NCBI RefSeq assembly: GCF_030409305.1
Contig: NZ_JAUFPQ010000017.1
Span: forward strand, 194,106-258,105
Length of the DNA: 64,000 nt
Source: Halomonas maura
GTDB taxonomy: Bacteria; Pseudomonadota; Gammaproteobacteria; Pseudomonadales; Halomonadaceae
Reading direction: 5' to 3'
Shown in pieces: positions 17,077-25,955 of the stretch (its first letter is position 1; each line of letters begins with the position of its first letter). The notes beneath the pieces were generated by a model. It was not told where the DNA came from. It saw only the letters and a list, made by a program, of their open reading frames with translations, and searched no databases. The translations under genes were made by a program, and so were the position numbers.

Positions 17077-17691
17077 TCAGCGTGCCTGCTGCCAGGCCGT
17101 GACCAGCGCGCGGGCCCGCTCGCCCACCTCGGCGGCCGTCAGTCCCGGCGTATAGAGGGCGGTGCCCAGGCCCGCCCCGTGCACGCCGGCGGCACGCCAG
17201 TCGGCGAAGTTATCGGCTCCGATGCCGCCCACCGCATAGAGCTCGGTGCCCGCGGGCAACACGGCCATCATCGCCTTCATGTTGGCGATGCCGACCTGGG
17301 AGGCGGGGAACAGCTTGAGCCCGGAGGCGCCCGCCGCCAGGGCGGCGAAGGCCTCGGTGGGCGTGACGATGCCGGGCAGGGAGACCATCTCGAGGCGCCG
17401 GCTCTCGCCGATCACCGCCTCGTTCATGTTCGGCGAGACGATCAGGCGACCGCCAGCGGCGTGCACCTCGCGCACCTGCTCGGGCGTCAGCACGGTGCCG
17501 GCCCCCATCAGGATCTCCTCGCCGCCGCGCTCGGCAGCGTGTGCCGCCAGGCGGCGGAGGCTCTCCAGGGGCTCGGGGGAGTTGAGCGGCACCTCGATGC
17601 GGGTGATGCCGGCATCGATGACGGCCTCGGCAATGGCGATAACCTCATCCGGCGTGACGCCGCGCAGGATGGCGACCAGTGGCAGGCTCAT
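17077..17691 (-). CDS. dgoA: 2-dehydro-3-deoxy-6-phosphogalactonate aldolase
   Basis: 204 residues from the ATG at 17691, preceded by AAGGAG; longer in-frame upstream sequence is noise. Class I aldolase that splits KDPGal into pyruvate and glyceraldehyde-3-phosphate, the last step of D-galactonate breakdown. The Schiff-base lysine is K126 in GLKLFPAS, the same number as in E. coli DgoA, and the N-terminal VAILRGV and MGAGTVLTPEQV motifs match the KDPG/KDPGal group. It lies between the kinase gene and the lactonase gene in the same operon. The paralogous KDPG aldolase (Eda) is less likely because of the neighbours. Confidence 0.95.
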   Translation of the reverse strand: MSLPLVAILRGVTPDEVIAIAEAVIDAGITRIEVPLNSPEPLESLRRLAAHAAERGGEEILMGAGTVLTPEQVREVHAAGGRLIVSPNMNEAVIGESRRLEMVSLPGIVTPTEAFAALAAGASGLKLFPASQVGIANMKAMMAVLPAGTELYAVGGIGADNFADWRAAGVHGAGLGTALYTPGLTAAEVGERARALVTAWQQAR

Positions 17692-17741
17692 ACAGGCTCC
17701 TTGCAGTCTCGGGGCGGCCGCCAGGCATCGGCGGCCGCGCA

Positions 17742-18740
17742 TCAGGGGGTTGCGGGCGGCGTGGCGCGGTGGATGCGCCCCAGGCCGGCCAGGATCATGT
17801 CGGCATTGGCGTGCACGTCGACCGTGAAGCCGCGATGCGCCAGGGCGATCCGGTAGCGCCGGCACAGCGCCTCGGCACCGATCAGCACGACGGGGCTGCC
17901 GGGGGCCAGCGTTGCGGTGGCACCCGCCAGCTCGAGGCCCAGCACCAGGCCGGACAGGCGCGCCGCCAGGCGTTCGCCGCGCCGGGCATCACGGGGCAGC
18001 GAGGCATCGAGCAGGTCCCGGGCCCGGATGCCGAACAGCTCCGCGCTCAGGCGCCCGGGCGCGGCCATGGCGGTGTCGACGCCGTCCAGGTAGGCCGCCC
18101 GCTGGGCCGCGTCATCGAGGTCATCGGCGTGAAGCGAGTGCTTCAGCACCGAGTCCTGGCTGAGCAGCTGGTAGAGCTCGCCGCTCATGAAGGTGGTGAA
18201 CCCCGTGATGCGGCCCGCCTCGAGGCGCGCCCACTTGGCGTGGGTGCCCGGCAGGCAGACGGCGCCGCTGAAATCGGGGTGCCTGGCGACCAGGCCGGAT
18301 AGCTGGGTCTCCTCGCCGCGCATCACGTCGAAGGCCTCGCCGCCGTCCGGCATGGCGTGCTGACAGAGCCCCGGCACGATCCGCACGCGCAGGCGGGCAT
18401 CGCGGGTGGTCACCGGCGTCAGCCGGCCGCCGAGACGGCCGAGGGTATCGTTGGCCCCGGCATCCAGCGGCAGGTAGGCGGCCTCGACCCAGCCCTGGCG
18501 GGCCCCGGCCATGCCGCAGACCAGCACCTCGGTCGGCGGGGCCGCCGGCAACCAGTCACCGACCGCCTCCAGCAGCACCCCCTCGTAGGCCTCGGGCGCC
18601 AGGCCCAGCATGCCGCGCGGGGCGCTGGCCTCGGCGATCACCCGGTCATCGGCATCCAGCGCCCAGGCCCGCAGGTTGCTGGAGCCCCAGTCCACGGCGA
18701 TCCAGGCCGGGGCAAGGGTCGCATTGGTCGATTCACTCAT
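17742..18740 (-). CDS. dgoK: 2-dehydro-3-deoxygalactonokinase
   Basis: 332 residues. Phosphorylates 2-dehydro-3-deoxy-D-galactonate with ATP. The family N terminus is seen as WIAVDWGSSNLRAWAL; further in are VCGMAGARQGW, the MRGEETQLSG motif and the CLPGTHAKWA substrate/phosphate motif, then VVLIGAEALCRRY near the C terminus. Length is normal. The gap to dgoA is about 50 bp, and to dgoD 18 bp. It supplies the substrate for DgoA. Confidence 0.95.
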   Translation of the reverse strand: MSESTNATLAPAWIAVDWGSSNLRAWALDADDRVIAEASAPRGMLGLAPEAYEGVLLEAVGDWLPAAPPTEVLVCGMAGARQGWVEAAYLPLDAGANDTLGRLGGRLTPVTTRDARLRVRIVPGLCQHAMPDGGEAFDVMRGEETQLSGLVARHPDFSGAVCLPGTHAKWARLEAGRITGFTTFMSGELYQLLSQDSVLKHSLHADDLDDAAQRAAYLDGVDTAMAAPGRLSAELFGIRARDLLDASLPRDARRGERLAARLSGLVLGLELAGATATLAPGSPVVLIGAEALCRRYRIALAHRGFTVDVHANADMILAGLGRIHRATPPATP

Positions 18741-18758
18741 GCTCGCTCTCCTGGCCGG

Positions 18759-19907
18759 TTACCACTCGGCCACCGAGCCGTCCTCGTGCTGCCATACCGG
18801 GTTGCGCCAGCGGTGGCCCACCCTGGCGCGCTCCTCCACGAAGGCCTCGTCGATCTCGACACCCAGCCCCGGGCCCTGGGGGATGGCGCAGAAGCCGTCC
18901 TCGATGGCCAGCGCCGACTTGTCGACCAGGTAGTCGAGCACGTCGTTGTCCCGGTTGTAGTGGATGCCCATGCTCTGCTCCTGGATGAAGGCGTTGTGGC
19001 AGACCGCATCCACGTGCAGCGAGGTGGCCAGGGTCAGCGGTCCCAGCGGGCAGTGGGGGGCCAGCGCCACGTCATGGGCCGAGGCCAGGGCGGCGATCTT
19101 GAGGCCCTCGCTGATGCCTCCGCAGTGGGAGAGATCCGGCTGGACGATGTCGATCATGCCGTCGGCCAGCAGGTCGCGGAACGCGAAGCGGGTGTGCAGG
19201 CGCTCGCCGGTGGCCAGCGGGTAGCCCAGGCCGCCGGCGATCTGCTTGAGGCACGGCAGGTGCTCCGGGGCCACCGGCTCCTCGACGAACATCGGGTGGA
19301 ACGGCTCCAGCTCGCGCAGCAGCGCCTTGGCCATCGGACGATGCACGCGGCCGTGGAAGTCGATGCCGATGCCGACGTCCGGTCCCACGGCGTCCCGGGC
19401 CTCCGCCACCCGGGCCACGGCCTCGTCGACCTTGCGGTGGGAGTCGACGATCTGCAGCTCCGGCGTGCCGTTCATCTTGAAGGCGGTGAAGCCCTGGTCG
19501 ACCAGGGCCCGGGCGCCGGCGCCCACGTCGTCGGGCCGGTCGCCGCCGGTCCAGGCGTACATGCGCATCCGGTCGCGTACCGGGCCGCCCAGCAGCTGGT
19601 GCACGGGCACGCCCAGGTCGCGGCCCTTGAGGTCCCAGAGCGCCTGGTCGATGCCGGCGATGGCCGACATCAGGATCGGGCCGCCGCGATAGAAGCCGGC
19701 GCGATACATCACGTTCCAGAGGTGCTCGATACGGCGCGGGTCCTGGCCGACCAGATAGTCGGAAAGCTCGTGCACGGCCGCCTCCACCGTGGCGGCACGG
19801 CCCTCGATGACCGGCTCGCCCCAGCCGTAGCAGCCCTCGTCGGTCTCGATCTTGAGGAACAGCCAGCGGGGCGGCACCTGCCAGGTCTTGAGTCGGGTGA
19901 TCTTCAT
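18759..19907 (-). CDS. dgoD: D-galactonate dehydratase
   Basis: 382 residues, the length of E. coli DgoD, and catalytic residues fall at the same numbers: D183 and H185 in [12 protein letters not shown]209 in FVEEP, E235 in TGERLHTRF, and H285 in LAPHCPLGP. Enolase-superfamily enzyme that removes water from D-galactonate to give 2-dehydro-3-deoxygalactonate, using Mg2+. First structural gene after the regulator. A mannonate or gluconate dehydratase is excluded by the His-Asp pattern and context. Confidence 0.96.
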   Translation of the reverse strand: MKITRLKTWQVPPRWLFLKIETDEGCYGWGEPVIEGRAATVEAAVHELSDYLVGQDPRRIEHLWNVMYRAGFYRGGPILMSAIAGIDQALWDLKGRDLGVPVHQLLGGPVRDRMRMYAWTGGDRPDDVGAGARALVDQGFTAFKMNGTPELQIVDSHRKVDEAVARVAEARDAVGPDVGIGIDFHGRVHRPMAKALLRELEPFHPMFVEEPVAPEHLPCLKQIAGGLGYPLATGERLHTRFAFRDLLADGMIDIVQPDLSHCGGISEGLKIAALASAHDVALAPHCPLGPLTLATSLHVDAVCHNAFIQEQSMGIHYNRDNDVLDYLVDKSALAIEDGFCAIPQGPGLGVEIDEAFVEERARVGHRWRNPVWQHEDGSVAEW

Positions 19908-19960
19908 GCGGTGGGTCCTCGAGGTGGGGCAAGTGGTAACGGCCGTGACACGACCGCGGG

Positions 19961-20728
19961 TCAGAGGGGGAGCGAGGCCGGACGCTGCAACTGGCGCGCG
20001 CCGTTCTCGACGCCGAGGTCGGCGGCGGTGCGCGCCAGGACGCGCTCCGTGGCGTCGCGGGCCGCCTCGGGATCCCGCAGGCGGATCGCGTCGAAGACCT
20101 GGCGATGACGGTCCAGGCTGTCGTCCAGGGAGCCGGCCTGGTGATGGGAGTGCTGGATCAGGGCGACGATGGAGGGCCGCAGCAGCAGTCCCATCTGGCG
20201 CCAGACCAGGTTGTGGCTGGCGCGGTAGATGGCATCGTGGAAGGCGACATCATGCTCGGCATGCTCCTCTCGCCGCGCCGGGTCGGCGGCACTCTCGCAC
20301 ATCCCGACCAGCGCCGACTCGATCCGCGCCAGGTCCTGCCCCGTGGCCGCCAGGGCGGCAAGCTCGCTGACGAACGGCTCGGCGGACAGGCGAAAGGCGA
20401 AGACCTCGCGGACCAGCTGCGGATGCGGCGCCTCGAGACCGGCCATCCATTCGCTCATCTGCGGGTCGAGGAGATGCCAGTCCTCGATATCGCGCACCAC
20501 CGTCCCGCGTCCCGCGGTGCGGTCGATCAGGCCGCTGCCACTCAGCTCGGCGAGGGCGTTGCGCACGCGATTGCGGCTGGCCGAGAAGTGCTCGCACAGG
20601 TCCCGCTCGCGGGGAAAGGTCTCACCGCTCGCCCATTTGCCCGACAGGATGGCATGCGCCAGCGTGGTGGCCAGGGCCTGGGCCCCACCGGCGTCGGGCG
20701 GCAGCGGAAGCTGGGATAGTGTCGTCAC
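19961..20728 (-). CDS. dgoR: GntR/FadR-family regulator of the galactonate operon
   Basis: 255 residues from a GTG at 20728, chosen because GGAGGT stands four bases upstream; longer frames to 20890 run through the operator region. N-terminal winged helix (about residues 15-80, [28 protein letters not shown]) and C-terminal all-helical FCD ligand domain with metal-site histidines ([15 protein letters not shown] and HRQVFDAI). DgoR represses dgo genes and is released by D-galactonate in E. coli. Here it heads its own operon, with a perfect palindrome just upstream that suggests autoregulation. Confidence 0.9.
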   Translation of the reverse strand: MTTLSQLPLPPDAGGAQALATTLAHAILSGKWASGETFPRERDLCEHFSASRNRVRNALAELSGSGLIDRTAGRGTVVRDIEDWHLLDPQMSEWMAGLEAPHPQLVREVFAFRLSAEPFVSELAALAATGQDLARIESALVGMCESAADPARREEHAEHDVAFHDAIYRASHNLVWRQMGLLLRPSIVALIQHSHHQAGSLDDSLDRHRQVFDAIRLRDPEAARDATERVLARTAADLGVENGARQLQRPASLPL

Positions 20729-20737
20729 GGCGACCTC

Positions 20738-20776
20738 CAAAATATCTGACCTTACTATACGAAATGTCTGACATTT
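20738..20776. promoter_or_regulatory. Probable DgoR operator region
   Basis: AAATGTC-T-GACATTT (20762-20776) is a perfect 15-bp palindrome of the TNGTCNGACNA kind used by FadR-subgroup GntR proteins. A related half-copy, AATATCTGACCTT, lies at about 20739-20751, next to the dgoR ribosome site. The intervening ACTATAC contains a plausible -10 element. Confidence 0.6.
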
Positions 20777-21033
20777 ACCGCAAGCCCTCCTGCCTGCCGG
20801 CCCGTGAGGCCCTGGTCTCGCCGCGCCGACGGCGGGCCGGCCGGGGCGCTCCCCGGCCCGGAACGGGAAGCGCCCCAGAACAGAAGACATTTCCAGGAAA
20901 ATCCACTATTGCAGCTCATACGAGTAGATAAATAGCGGCTGCTGGACTATTCTCCTGCCGTACAGCGGAGTTACCCCTCGGCTGTCGCGTCGGCGGCCCT
21001 ACCCGGGCCGCCGAATCCTTCAGGAGAACCACC
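20777..21033. other. Gene-free leader between dgoR and the ABM-domain gene
   Basis: No coding frame with support. It contains an AT-richer stretch (about 20890-20950) likely to hold the promoter of the downstream gene. A perfect 9-bp stem, CGGCGGCCC / GGGCCGCCG (20991-21013, 5-nt loop), ends nine bases before the ribosome site AGGAGAA of the 21034 gene. Confidence 0.5.
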
Positions 21034-21600
21034 ATGTCCTCTGATCCCGTCACCCTGATGGTGGCGCGTCGCGTGGCCCGCGGGCGCTACCGCGACTTCC
21101 TCGCCTGGCTCGAGGAGGGCCGCGCGCTGGCCGCGGACTTCGGCGGCTACCTGGGCTCCGGCGTGCTGGCCCCACCCGCCGACGATGACGAGTACCAGAT
21201 CATCTTCCGCTTCCGCGATGCCGAGACCCTCGCCACCTGGGAGCATTCCGCCTCGCGTCGCGCCTGGCTGGCCCGCGGCCAGGGCCTGTTCGAGGCGCCC
21301 CAGGAGCACCGGGCCACCGGCCTGGACCACTGGTTCCAGCCCGCCGGCAGCGCCACACCACCGCGCTGGAAGCAGGCCATCGCCATCTGGCTCGCCTTCT
21401 TCCCCGTCTCGCTTGGCTTCCAGCTGCTGTTCGGCGAGGCCCTGGCGGGCCTGCCCCTGGTGCCGCGGGTGCTGGCCAGCACCCTGATGCTCACCCCGGT
21501 GATGGTCTTCCTGTTCATCCCGCTGTCGACCCGGCTGCTGGGGCCCTGGCTGCGCGGCGAGATCGCGCCCCTGCCCCGCCTGCGTCGCCGCTCGGCCTGA
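21034..21600 (+). CDS. ABM-domain (antibiotic biosynthesis monooxygenase-like) membrane protein
   Basis: 188 residues. The first 100 form an ABM ferredoxin-like fold (VTLMVARRVARGRYRDFLAWL, then YQIIFRFRDAETLATWEHS), followed by two membrane helices (about 113-135 and 142-165) and a basic tail. This ABM plus two-helix arrangement is seen in a family of small inner-membrane proteins without a known reaction. AGGAG precedes the ATG. It stands alone and is followed by a strong hairpin at 21606-21631. No dioxygenase or polyketide genes are nearby to hint at a substrate. Confidence 0.8.
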   Translation: MSSDPVTLMVARRVARGRYRDFLAWLEEGRALAADFGGYLGSGVLAPPADDDEYQIIFRFRDAETLATWEHSASRRAWLARGQGLFEAPQEHRATGLDHWFQPAGSATPPRWKQAIAIWLAFFPVSLGFQLLFGEALAGLPLVPRVLASTLMLTPVMVFLFIPLSTRLLGPWLRGEIAPLPRLRRRSA

Positions 21601-21605
21601 ACGCA

Positions 21606-21631
21606 GACGACCGGGCCCTTGCCCGGTCGTC
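21606..21631 (+). terminator. Hairpin after the ABM-domain gene
   Basis: GACGACCGGGC-CCTT-GCCCGGTCGTC is a perfect 11-bp stem five bases after the stop. No T run follows, so it may act as a 3' stabiliser or a Rho-assisted terminator. The remaining bases up to 21887 hold no recognisable gene. Confidence 0.5.
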
Positions 21632-21887
21632 GGATTCCAGCGCCTGGGGCGATCCACTGCCCAGGTTTACGCTCTCGAGAAGGAGTCGACCGTGCGGCGG
21701 GCGAGTTCTCGCCACACGATACTCGGCACACGTCCCGGATGAGTGGCGATGAGCCAGATCGAGAGACTGGCGCGCATCATCAGGAAAGGGGTTAGGTCTT
21801 CGGCGGTGCGATGACGGTTGCAGGGGTCATGGCGTCACCGTACCCGATGGGTGAGATGTTGCACTGGGTCACCGAGACCGCCCTACC

Positions 21888-24542
21888 TCAGGCATCCAGC
21901 TGTTCATCCTCTTGCAGCCCAATCACTTCATCCATTTCCTCCTCGTGAATGGGAACGACTTCCTCTGATGAAAAATACAGGCAGGCCGGTGTGGAATAAT
22001 TGGGAACATTATCATACGAGAACACCGAATAATATTTCGGAATATTAGGATTGCCAAAGTTATCGTAGGTGTACTCGTCCTTTCCACCATAGAGCTTGAC
22101 TCCATCGAAGGGAGACCGCGGCGGGTGAAACCTGTTGCGCACCACGTAACATCCGACGAAATCCTTATGCTCAGGATTTTCCCAGGTCAGTTTAACCATG
22201 CCGTCTTCAATCACCGAAGTGAAGTTTCCAGGAGTTGCCAAGGGTTGCCTTCGACGAGTGATATAATTGAGAACCAGCCTGGCTCTCTTCTCGTCACCTT
22301 GATCATGCCAATCGATCAGGGCACTTTTCTCGTAGCTGGATCGAGTCGCCCTGACGATGAAATAGAATGACTTGTCTTCGGCATGGAACCGCTCCAGTTC
22401 CGACTTGCATAATCGGTCAAATGCGAAGTGATGAAGCTTGTCTTTCTTGAGCATTTCATTGCTCACTTCATAACCGATATACTCAATCTTCTGGCGGCCT
22501 TTAACGCTGGATAAATCCAGATCCCTCAACTCTGCAAGCTCTATCGTGAATCGGGTATCCTGCGTGGTATTCAGCGAGTTCTTGTTTTGCAAAACCAGGT
22601 AGGCATCCGTTATCACGGTTTCTTCTGGAGCAGGCAGTAGGGATGATGAAAATTCCATTTGCCCGTATACCACCTGACCCGACTGATCAAAGCCTGATTT
22701 TAACTGACCTTCCACCACTTCATCTTCAAAAATGGTATTCAACGCGATCGGCTCGAGCTCTATCGTATCGGGCTGCTTGGTATAGATTACATCCAGACAC
22801 GGACGATAATGAATGCCGCCACCGAACTTTCCATATCCAATATCAAACTGCATGATCTGTGAATCATTGCCGATCGGCAATGTGTCTGGACCCGACACCC
22901 GGAATACAACTTGCTTGTTGCCGACTTGCTCTTTCAACAATTCTCGCTCATGCTGATTGAACTTCCACTCCGACCATATTCCCTGGGTCAGCTTATCCGA
23001 CTCGATGGCGTGTCCCAATGTATGCAGCGGTCTGACATTGTGAATGGACTCGAAATCCATGATATCCGGAGTCTGCGTCGGTTCCAGCATGGAGACGACC
23101 CACTCACCGTACTTTTCGATTTTACAGCTGACCCGATTCATGGGATAGAGCTGCAGCTTGGCCGACTTTATAACTGCATTCTCCGGCAGGCTCTCAAGCG
23201 AGAACGCCAGCACGCCATGGCAGATTCCTCGCGTTTGATTGATGCCAATAAAGAGAGAATTGTGACCGAAATGTTCTCGATTACGATCCTTTGTCAACTG
23301 ACCCACATACCCCACCTGACTGGGTGAAGGAAATAGACGTCGAGAGAACTCATCCGGAGACAACAAAGTCTTGAGGCTGAGTTCCGGACTGAAGGCAGAA
23401 TACACTTTACTCAAGCGATTCAAGGCGCGAATATTGTAATAGTAGGTATGACCGCTCCTTAACTGGACATCGGTAAACAACAGTGATCGGGTAACGGCAA
23501 CCAGGTTATCCTGTGAGCAGTGCGCCTTGGGTTGCTCACTGCGATATATTTCAAACACCACATCCTGGGAAGCGTCATATTCCCACTGCAGGGTAACCGA
23601 AAAAGGCTCGACGTCCTTCATCGTGAAATTTTCCACCCTCTTGGGAGCCACGGGGGAATAGTTGATGGCTTCTTCGAGCGCTCTGAGAATTGCAGGAATA
23701 TTCTCATCAATCGACTGAGACATGACCTGCATGTAGTCAGGAATATTTCGTGTTCCCACCTCAACGACAGTCGCCAGGATACCGCGACTATAATAATACT
23801 CTCGCCCACTGCCATTGATCAAGTTGAAGGGTGGCTTGCCGCGATGGATGCCATAGCGTCGACTCGTTACTTTTTCAATCTCGTGATTCATGTTGGCACA
23901 TAATCTGTTGAGATCCGTGCCGTCTATCTCATTCTCATGATTAAATTTATGAGCCGGGAAGAACACATTCCCTTGAGAGTGATAATCCAGGGCAATAGTG
24001 ATATTGCCGCGCTTGTCGACAAAATCCTTTATCGCCTTGGTTTCAGGCTCGGAGAAGGCGTGAGGTCCACTATAGGTATTACTGCCGGTGTTCGTGCCTT
24101 TCTTGAACCTGATGCCGAAATTTCGGTTCAGGTCAACGCCATAGGTACCATCTCCGTTGTCCCGACGGTTTTTACGCCAAAAGGAAAAGTGATTGCGACT
24201 AAATTCAAACCCATCAGGATTTAGACAAGGTACTATATACAACGTGTTCCTGGCAAGGGCACTCAGGACCCGAGGATTGAACTCATGATTTTTTAACAAA
24301 TACTGGATAAAGCGCAGAGCCAGTTCATTACCTATCCATTCCCGAGCATGAATAGAACCCGTGTACAGCAGTGCTGGCTTCAAATCCGCAAACGTAACAT
24401 CCTGCGAAATCGTCGCCAACATGATCGGCCGGCCTTCCCAGGTTTCACCAATACTTTGCACCCTTATCAGATTCGGGTACTGTTGCTGAGCCTGAGTCAA
24501 GATGTCAATGGTTTCCTGATAGGAAGCATATTGTCGTTTCAT
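21888..24542 (-). CDS. M14 zinc carboxypeptidase with C-terminal beta-sandwich domains, no signal peptide
   Basis: 884 residues. Residues about 1-300 are a carboxypeptidase A-type catalytic domain: zinc ligands H65 and E68 (GSIHAREW) and H188 (DYHSQG), substrate-binding N139-R140 (DLNRNFG) and catalytic E261 (ATVVEVGT). After that come a fibronectin-III-like domain (about 310-400), two regions resembling DNRLRE beta-sandwich domains (about 430-600 and 610-760) and a final Fn3-like domain (about 770-860). It starts MKRQYASYQET without any signal peptide, unusual for this architecture, so it is presumably cytosolic. Third gene of the ATP-grasp operon (9-bp gap), in AT-rich DNA. It probably trims C-terminal residues of a product made by the ligases. 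Confidence 0.85.
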   Translation of the reverse strand: MKRQYASYQETIDILTQAQQQYPNLIRVQSIGETWEGRPIMLATISQDVTFADLKPALLYTGSIHAREWIGNELALRFIQYLLKNHEFNPRVLSALARNTLYIVPCLNPDGFEFSRNHFSFWRKNRRDNGDGTYGVDLNRNFGIRFKKGTNTGSNTYSGPHAFSEPETKAIKDFVDKRGNITIALDYHSQGNVFFPAHKFNHENEIDGTDLNRLCANMNHEIEKVTSRRYGIHRGKPPFNLINGSGREYYYSRGILATVVEVGTRNIPDYMQVMSQSIDENIPAILRALEEAINYSPVAPKRVENFTMKDVEPFSVTLQWEYDASQDVVFEIYRSEQPKAHCSQDNLVAVTRSLLFTDVQLRSGHTYYYNIRALNRLSKVYSAFSPELSLKTLLSPDEFSRRLFPSPSQVGYVGQLTKDRNREHFGHNSLFIGINQTRGICHGVLAFSLESLPENAVIKSAKLQLYPMNRVSCKIEKYGEWVVSMLEPTQTPDIMDFESIHNVRPLHTLGHAIESDKLTQGIWSEWKFNQHERELLKEQVGNKQVVFRVSGPDTLPIGNDSQIMQFDIGYGKFGGGIHYRPCLDVIYTKQPDTIELEPIALNTIFEDEVVEGQLKSGFDQSGQVVYGQMEFSSSLLPAPEETVITDAYLVLQNKNSLNTTQDTRFTIELAELRDLDLSSVKGRQKIEYIGYEVSNEMLKKDKLHHFAFDRLCKSELERFHAEDKSFYFIVRATRSSYEKSALIDWHDQGDEKRARLVLNYITRRRQPLATPGNFTSVIEDGMVKLTWENPEHKDFVGCYVVRNRFHPPRSPFDGVKLYGGKDEYTYDNFGNPNIPKYYSVFSYDNVPNYSTPACLYFSSEEVVPIHEEEMDEVIGLQEDEQLDA

Positions 24543-24551
24543 GGCTCTATA

Positions 24552-25955
24552 TCAACGAGAAAGAGAATGACGGTAATCGATCCAGCCCTGCCGGATCTGT
24601 TCGAGCGTCGTAGTCCTGATTCTTGGAATCACCAGCAATTTTTCCGGCTCGTTATCCAGCGTCTCAACCAGCCCAGCCGTATCGAAGGCTTCCAGAATCG
24701 TTGCCGAAAGTTTTTCGCCTATACCTTTGATTCCCCGAAGAAACCCCTGTAGAGCCTCTGCAGTCAAGGGAGAGTCATTGCTGGGCACATCACCGAACTC
24801 GTCGCTTGACTCGTCGCTACCGGGCGCCACCGTAGCAGCATCCGTCTTGCGTTGCTGTTCTGAACCGCGTGACCGAACGCTGCGACTGGACACCTGCCTG
24901 TTCCAGATTTCACTGGGCCACTCTTCCCCGTTTCTCCTTTCAGTGGGAAGAATAGGAAAGTTATTCTTGGACATTTCCAGGAAGGTGTCAGCCGAGTCCT
25001 GACTCGGCGAGTATGAACTGAAGCTGATCTGTCGCATCGTCCGCAGCAGTGAGGACGATATCTTGCCGAGCTCTTCCCAATTATAGAGAGGAATATGCGG
25101 TTTACTGAAAGCACCGTTTGACAACTTCCACATCAGGTATTGACCGATCCAGTCGCGGATATAAGGAAAGGCGGCAAAGGCGGTGGCACATTCAAGGATA
25201 CAATACTGATCATTTTCATCCACGGCGATGTCACAGGCCCAGTATTCTGCATTGGCTGCCTTGGAAGACTCGGTCGCCAATCGCAGAACCTCTTCCGGAA
25301 CATCGCTATAGTCGATACTCCCTCCCTGACTGGTATTGGTCAGCCATTCACCTTCAGGCGGCCTACGCCAAAAAGCGCATACCGGACTATGCCCAATCAA
25401 CATCACACGGATGTCGGCCTTCATCTTTACGAAATCCTGTACATAGGCCGGGAAATAGCCTTTCTGTGACAGGAGTTCATGAGCCTCCTGAAAGCTGTCC
25501 ACCTTATGTACATAGTAGCCGCCATAGTTGGAGGGGCCGTACGATCTCTTGATGATTTTTGGGTAAGTGCTTCCCTCCAGGAAATCCCAAGCCTGTTCAG
25601 CGGCATAGAATATCCGTGTCTTCGGTACGGGCAAGTCATACTTGTGACAGAAATGCGTTACATTCTCCTTCGATTTATTGGAAAACTGCGCATCCATCGA
25701 TGGCATGAAAGTGACGTCGGGCAGTTCCCTGGCGATGTCACGAAACGTTTCATAGGCGGTGGCAGGAATATTACCTATCAACACATCAATTTTCTTATTC
25801 CTCACCTCACGGATAAACCGTTCCTTATCATTCCCCCAATGATAGGTAACCGTCTCTATCTGGTTCGGCCAGCCCTTGAAATTAGATTTATCAAAGAACC
25901 GAAGCACGTGATCCAGGTATAGCAGACCCAGTTTTGGTAATGCTGAAGATTGCAT
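24552..25955 (-). CDS. ATP-grasp ligase fused to a helix-hairpin-helix C terminus
   Basis: 467 residues. ATP-grasp signatures: YPKIIKRSYGPSNYGG (ATP-binding Lys), YVQDFVKMKADIRVMLIG, a WLTNTSQGG stretch and CDIAVDENDQYCILECATAF. In the last the usual metal-binding Glu-x-Asn is ECAT, so the Asn is absent. A low-complexity Ser/Glu/Arg linker (about 335-400) leads to a C-terminal helix-hairpin-helix pair (LQGFLRGIKGIGEKLSATILEAF and LLVIPRIRTTTLEQI) like those of RecD2 or RuvA. The ATG follows the stop of the upstream ATP-grasp gene without a gap. The reaction is unknown; ligation of an amino acid to a carboxylate is the family expectation. Confidence 0.8.
   Translation of the reverse strand: MQSSALPKLGLLYLDHVLRFFDKSNFKGWPNQIETVTYHWGNDKERFIREVRNKKIDVLIGNIPATAYETFRDIARELPDVTFMPSMDAQFSNKSKENVTHFCHKYDLPVPKTRIFYAAEQAWDFLEGSTYPKIIKRSYGPSNYGGYYVHKVDSFQEAHELLSQKGYFPAYVQDFVKMKADIRVMLIGHSPVCAFWRRPPEGEWLTNTSQGGSIDYSDVPEEVLRLATESSKAANAEYWACDIAVDENDQYCILECATAFAAFPYIRDWIGQYLMWKLSNGAFSKPHIPLYNWEELGKISSSLLRTMRQISFSSYSPSQDSADTFLEMSKNNFPILPTERRNGEEWPSEIWNRQVSSRSVRSRGSEQQRKTDAATVAPGSDESSDEFGDVPSNDSPLTAEALQGFLRGIKGIGEKLSATILEAFDTAGLVETLDNEPEKLLVIPRIRTTTLEQIRQGWIDYRHSLSR

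Noticed and set aside
17692-17865. N-terminal extension of dgoA to 17865
   Set aside because: It overlaps the end of dgoK. AAGGAG and the conserved MSLPLVAILRG start place the true ATG at 17691.
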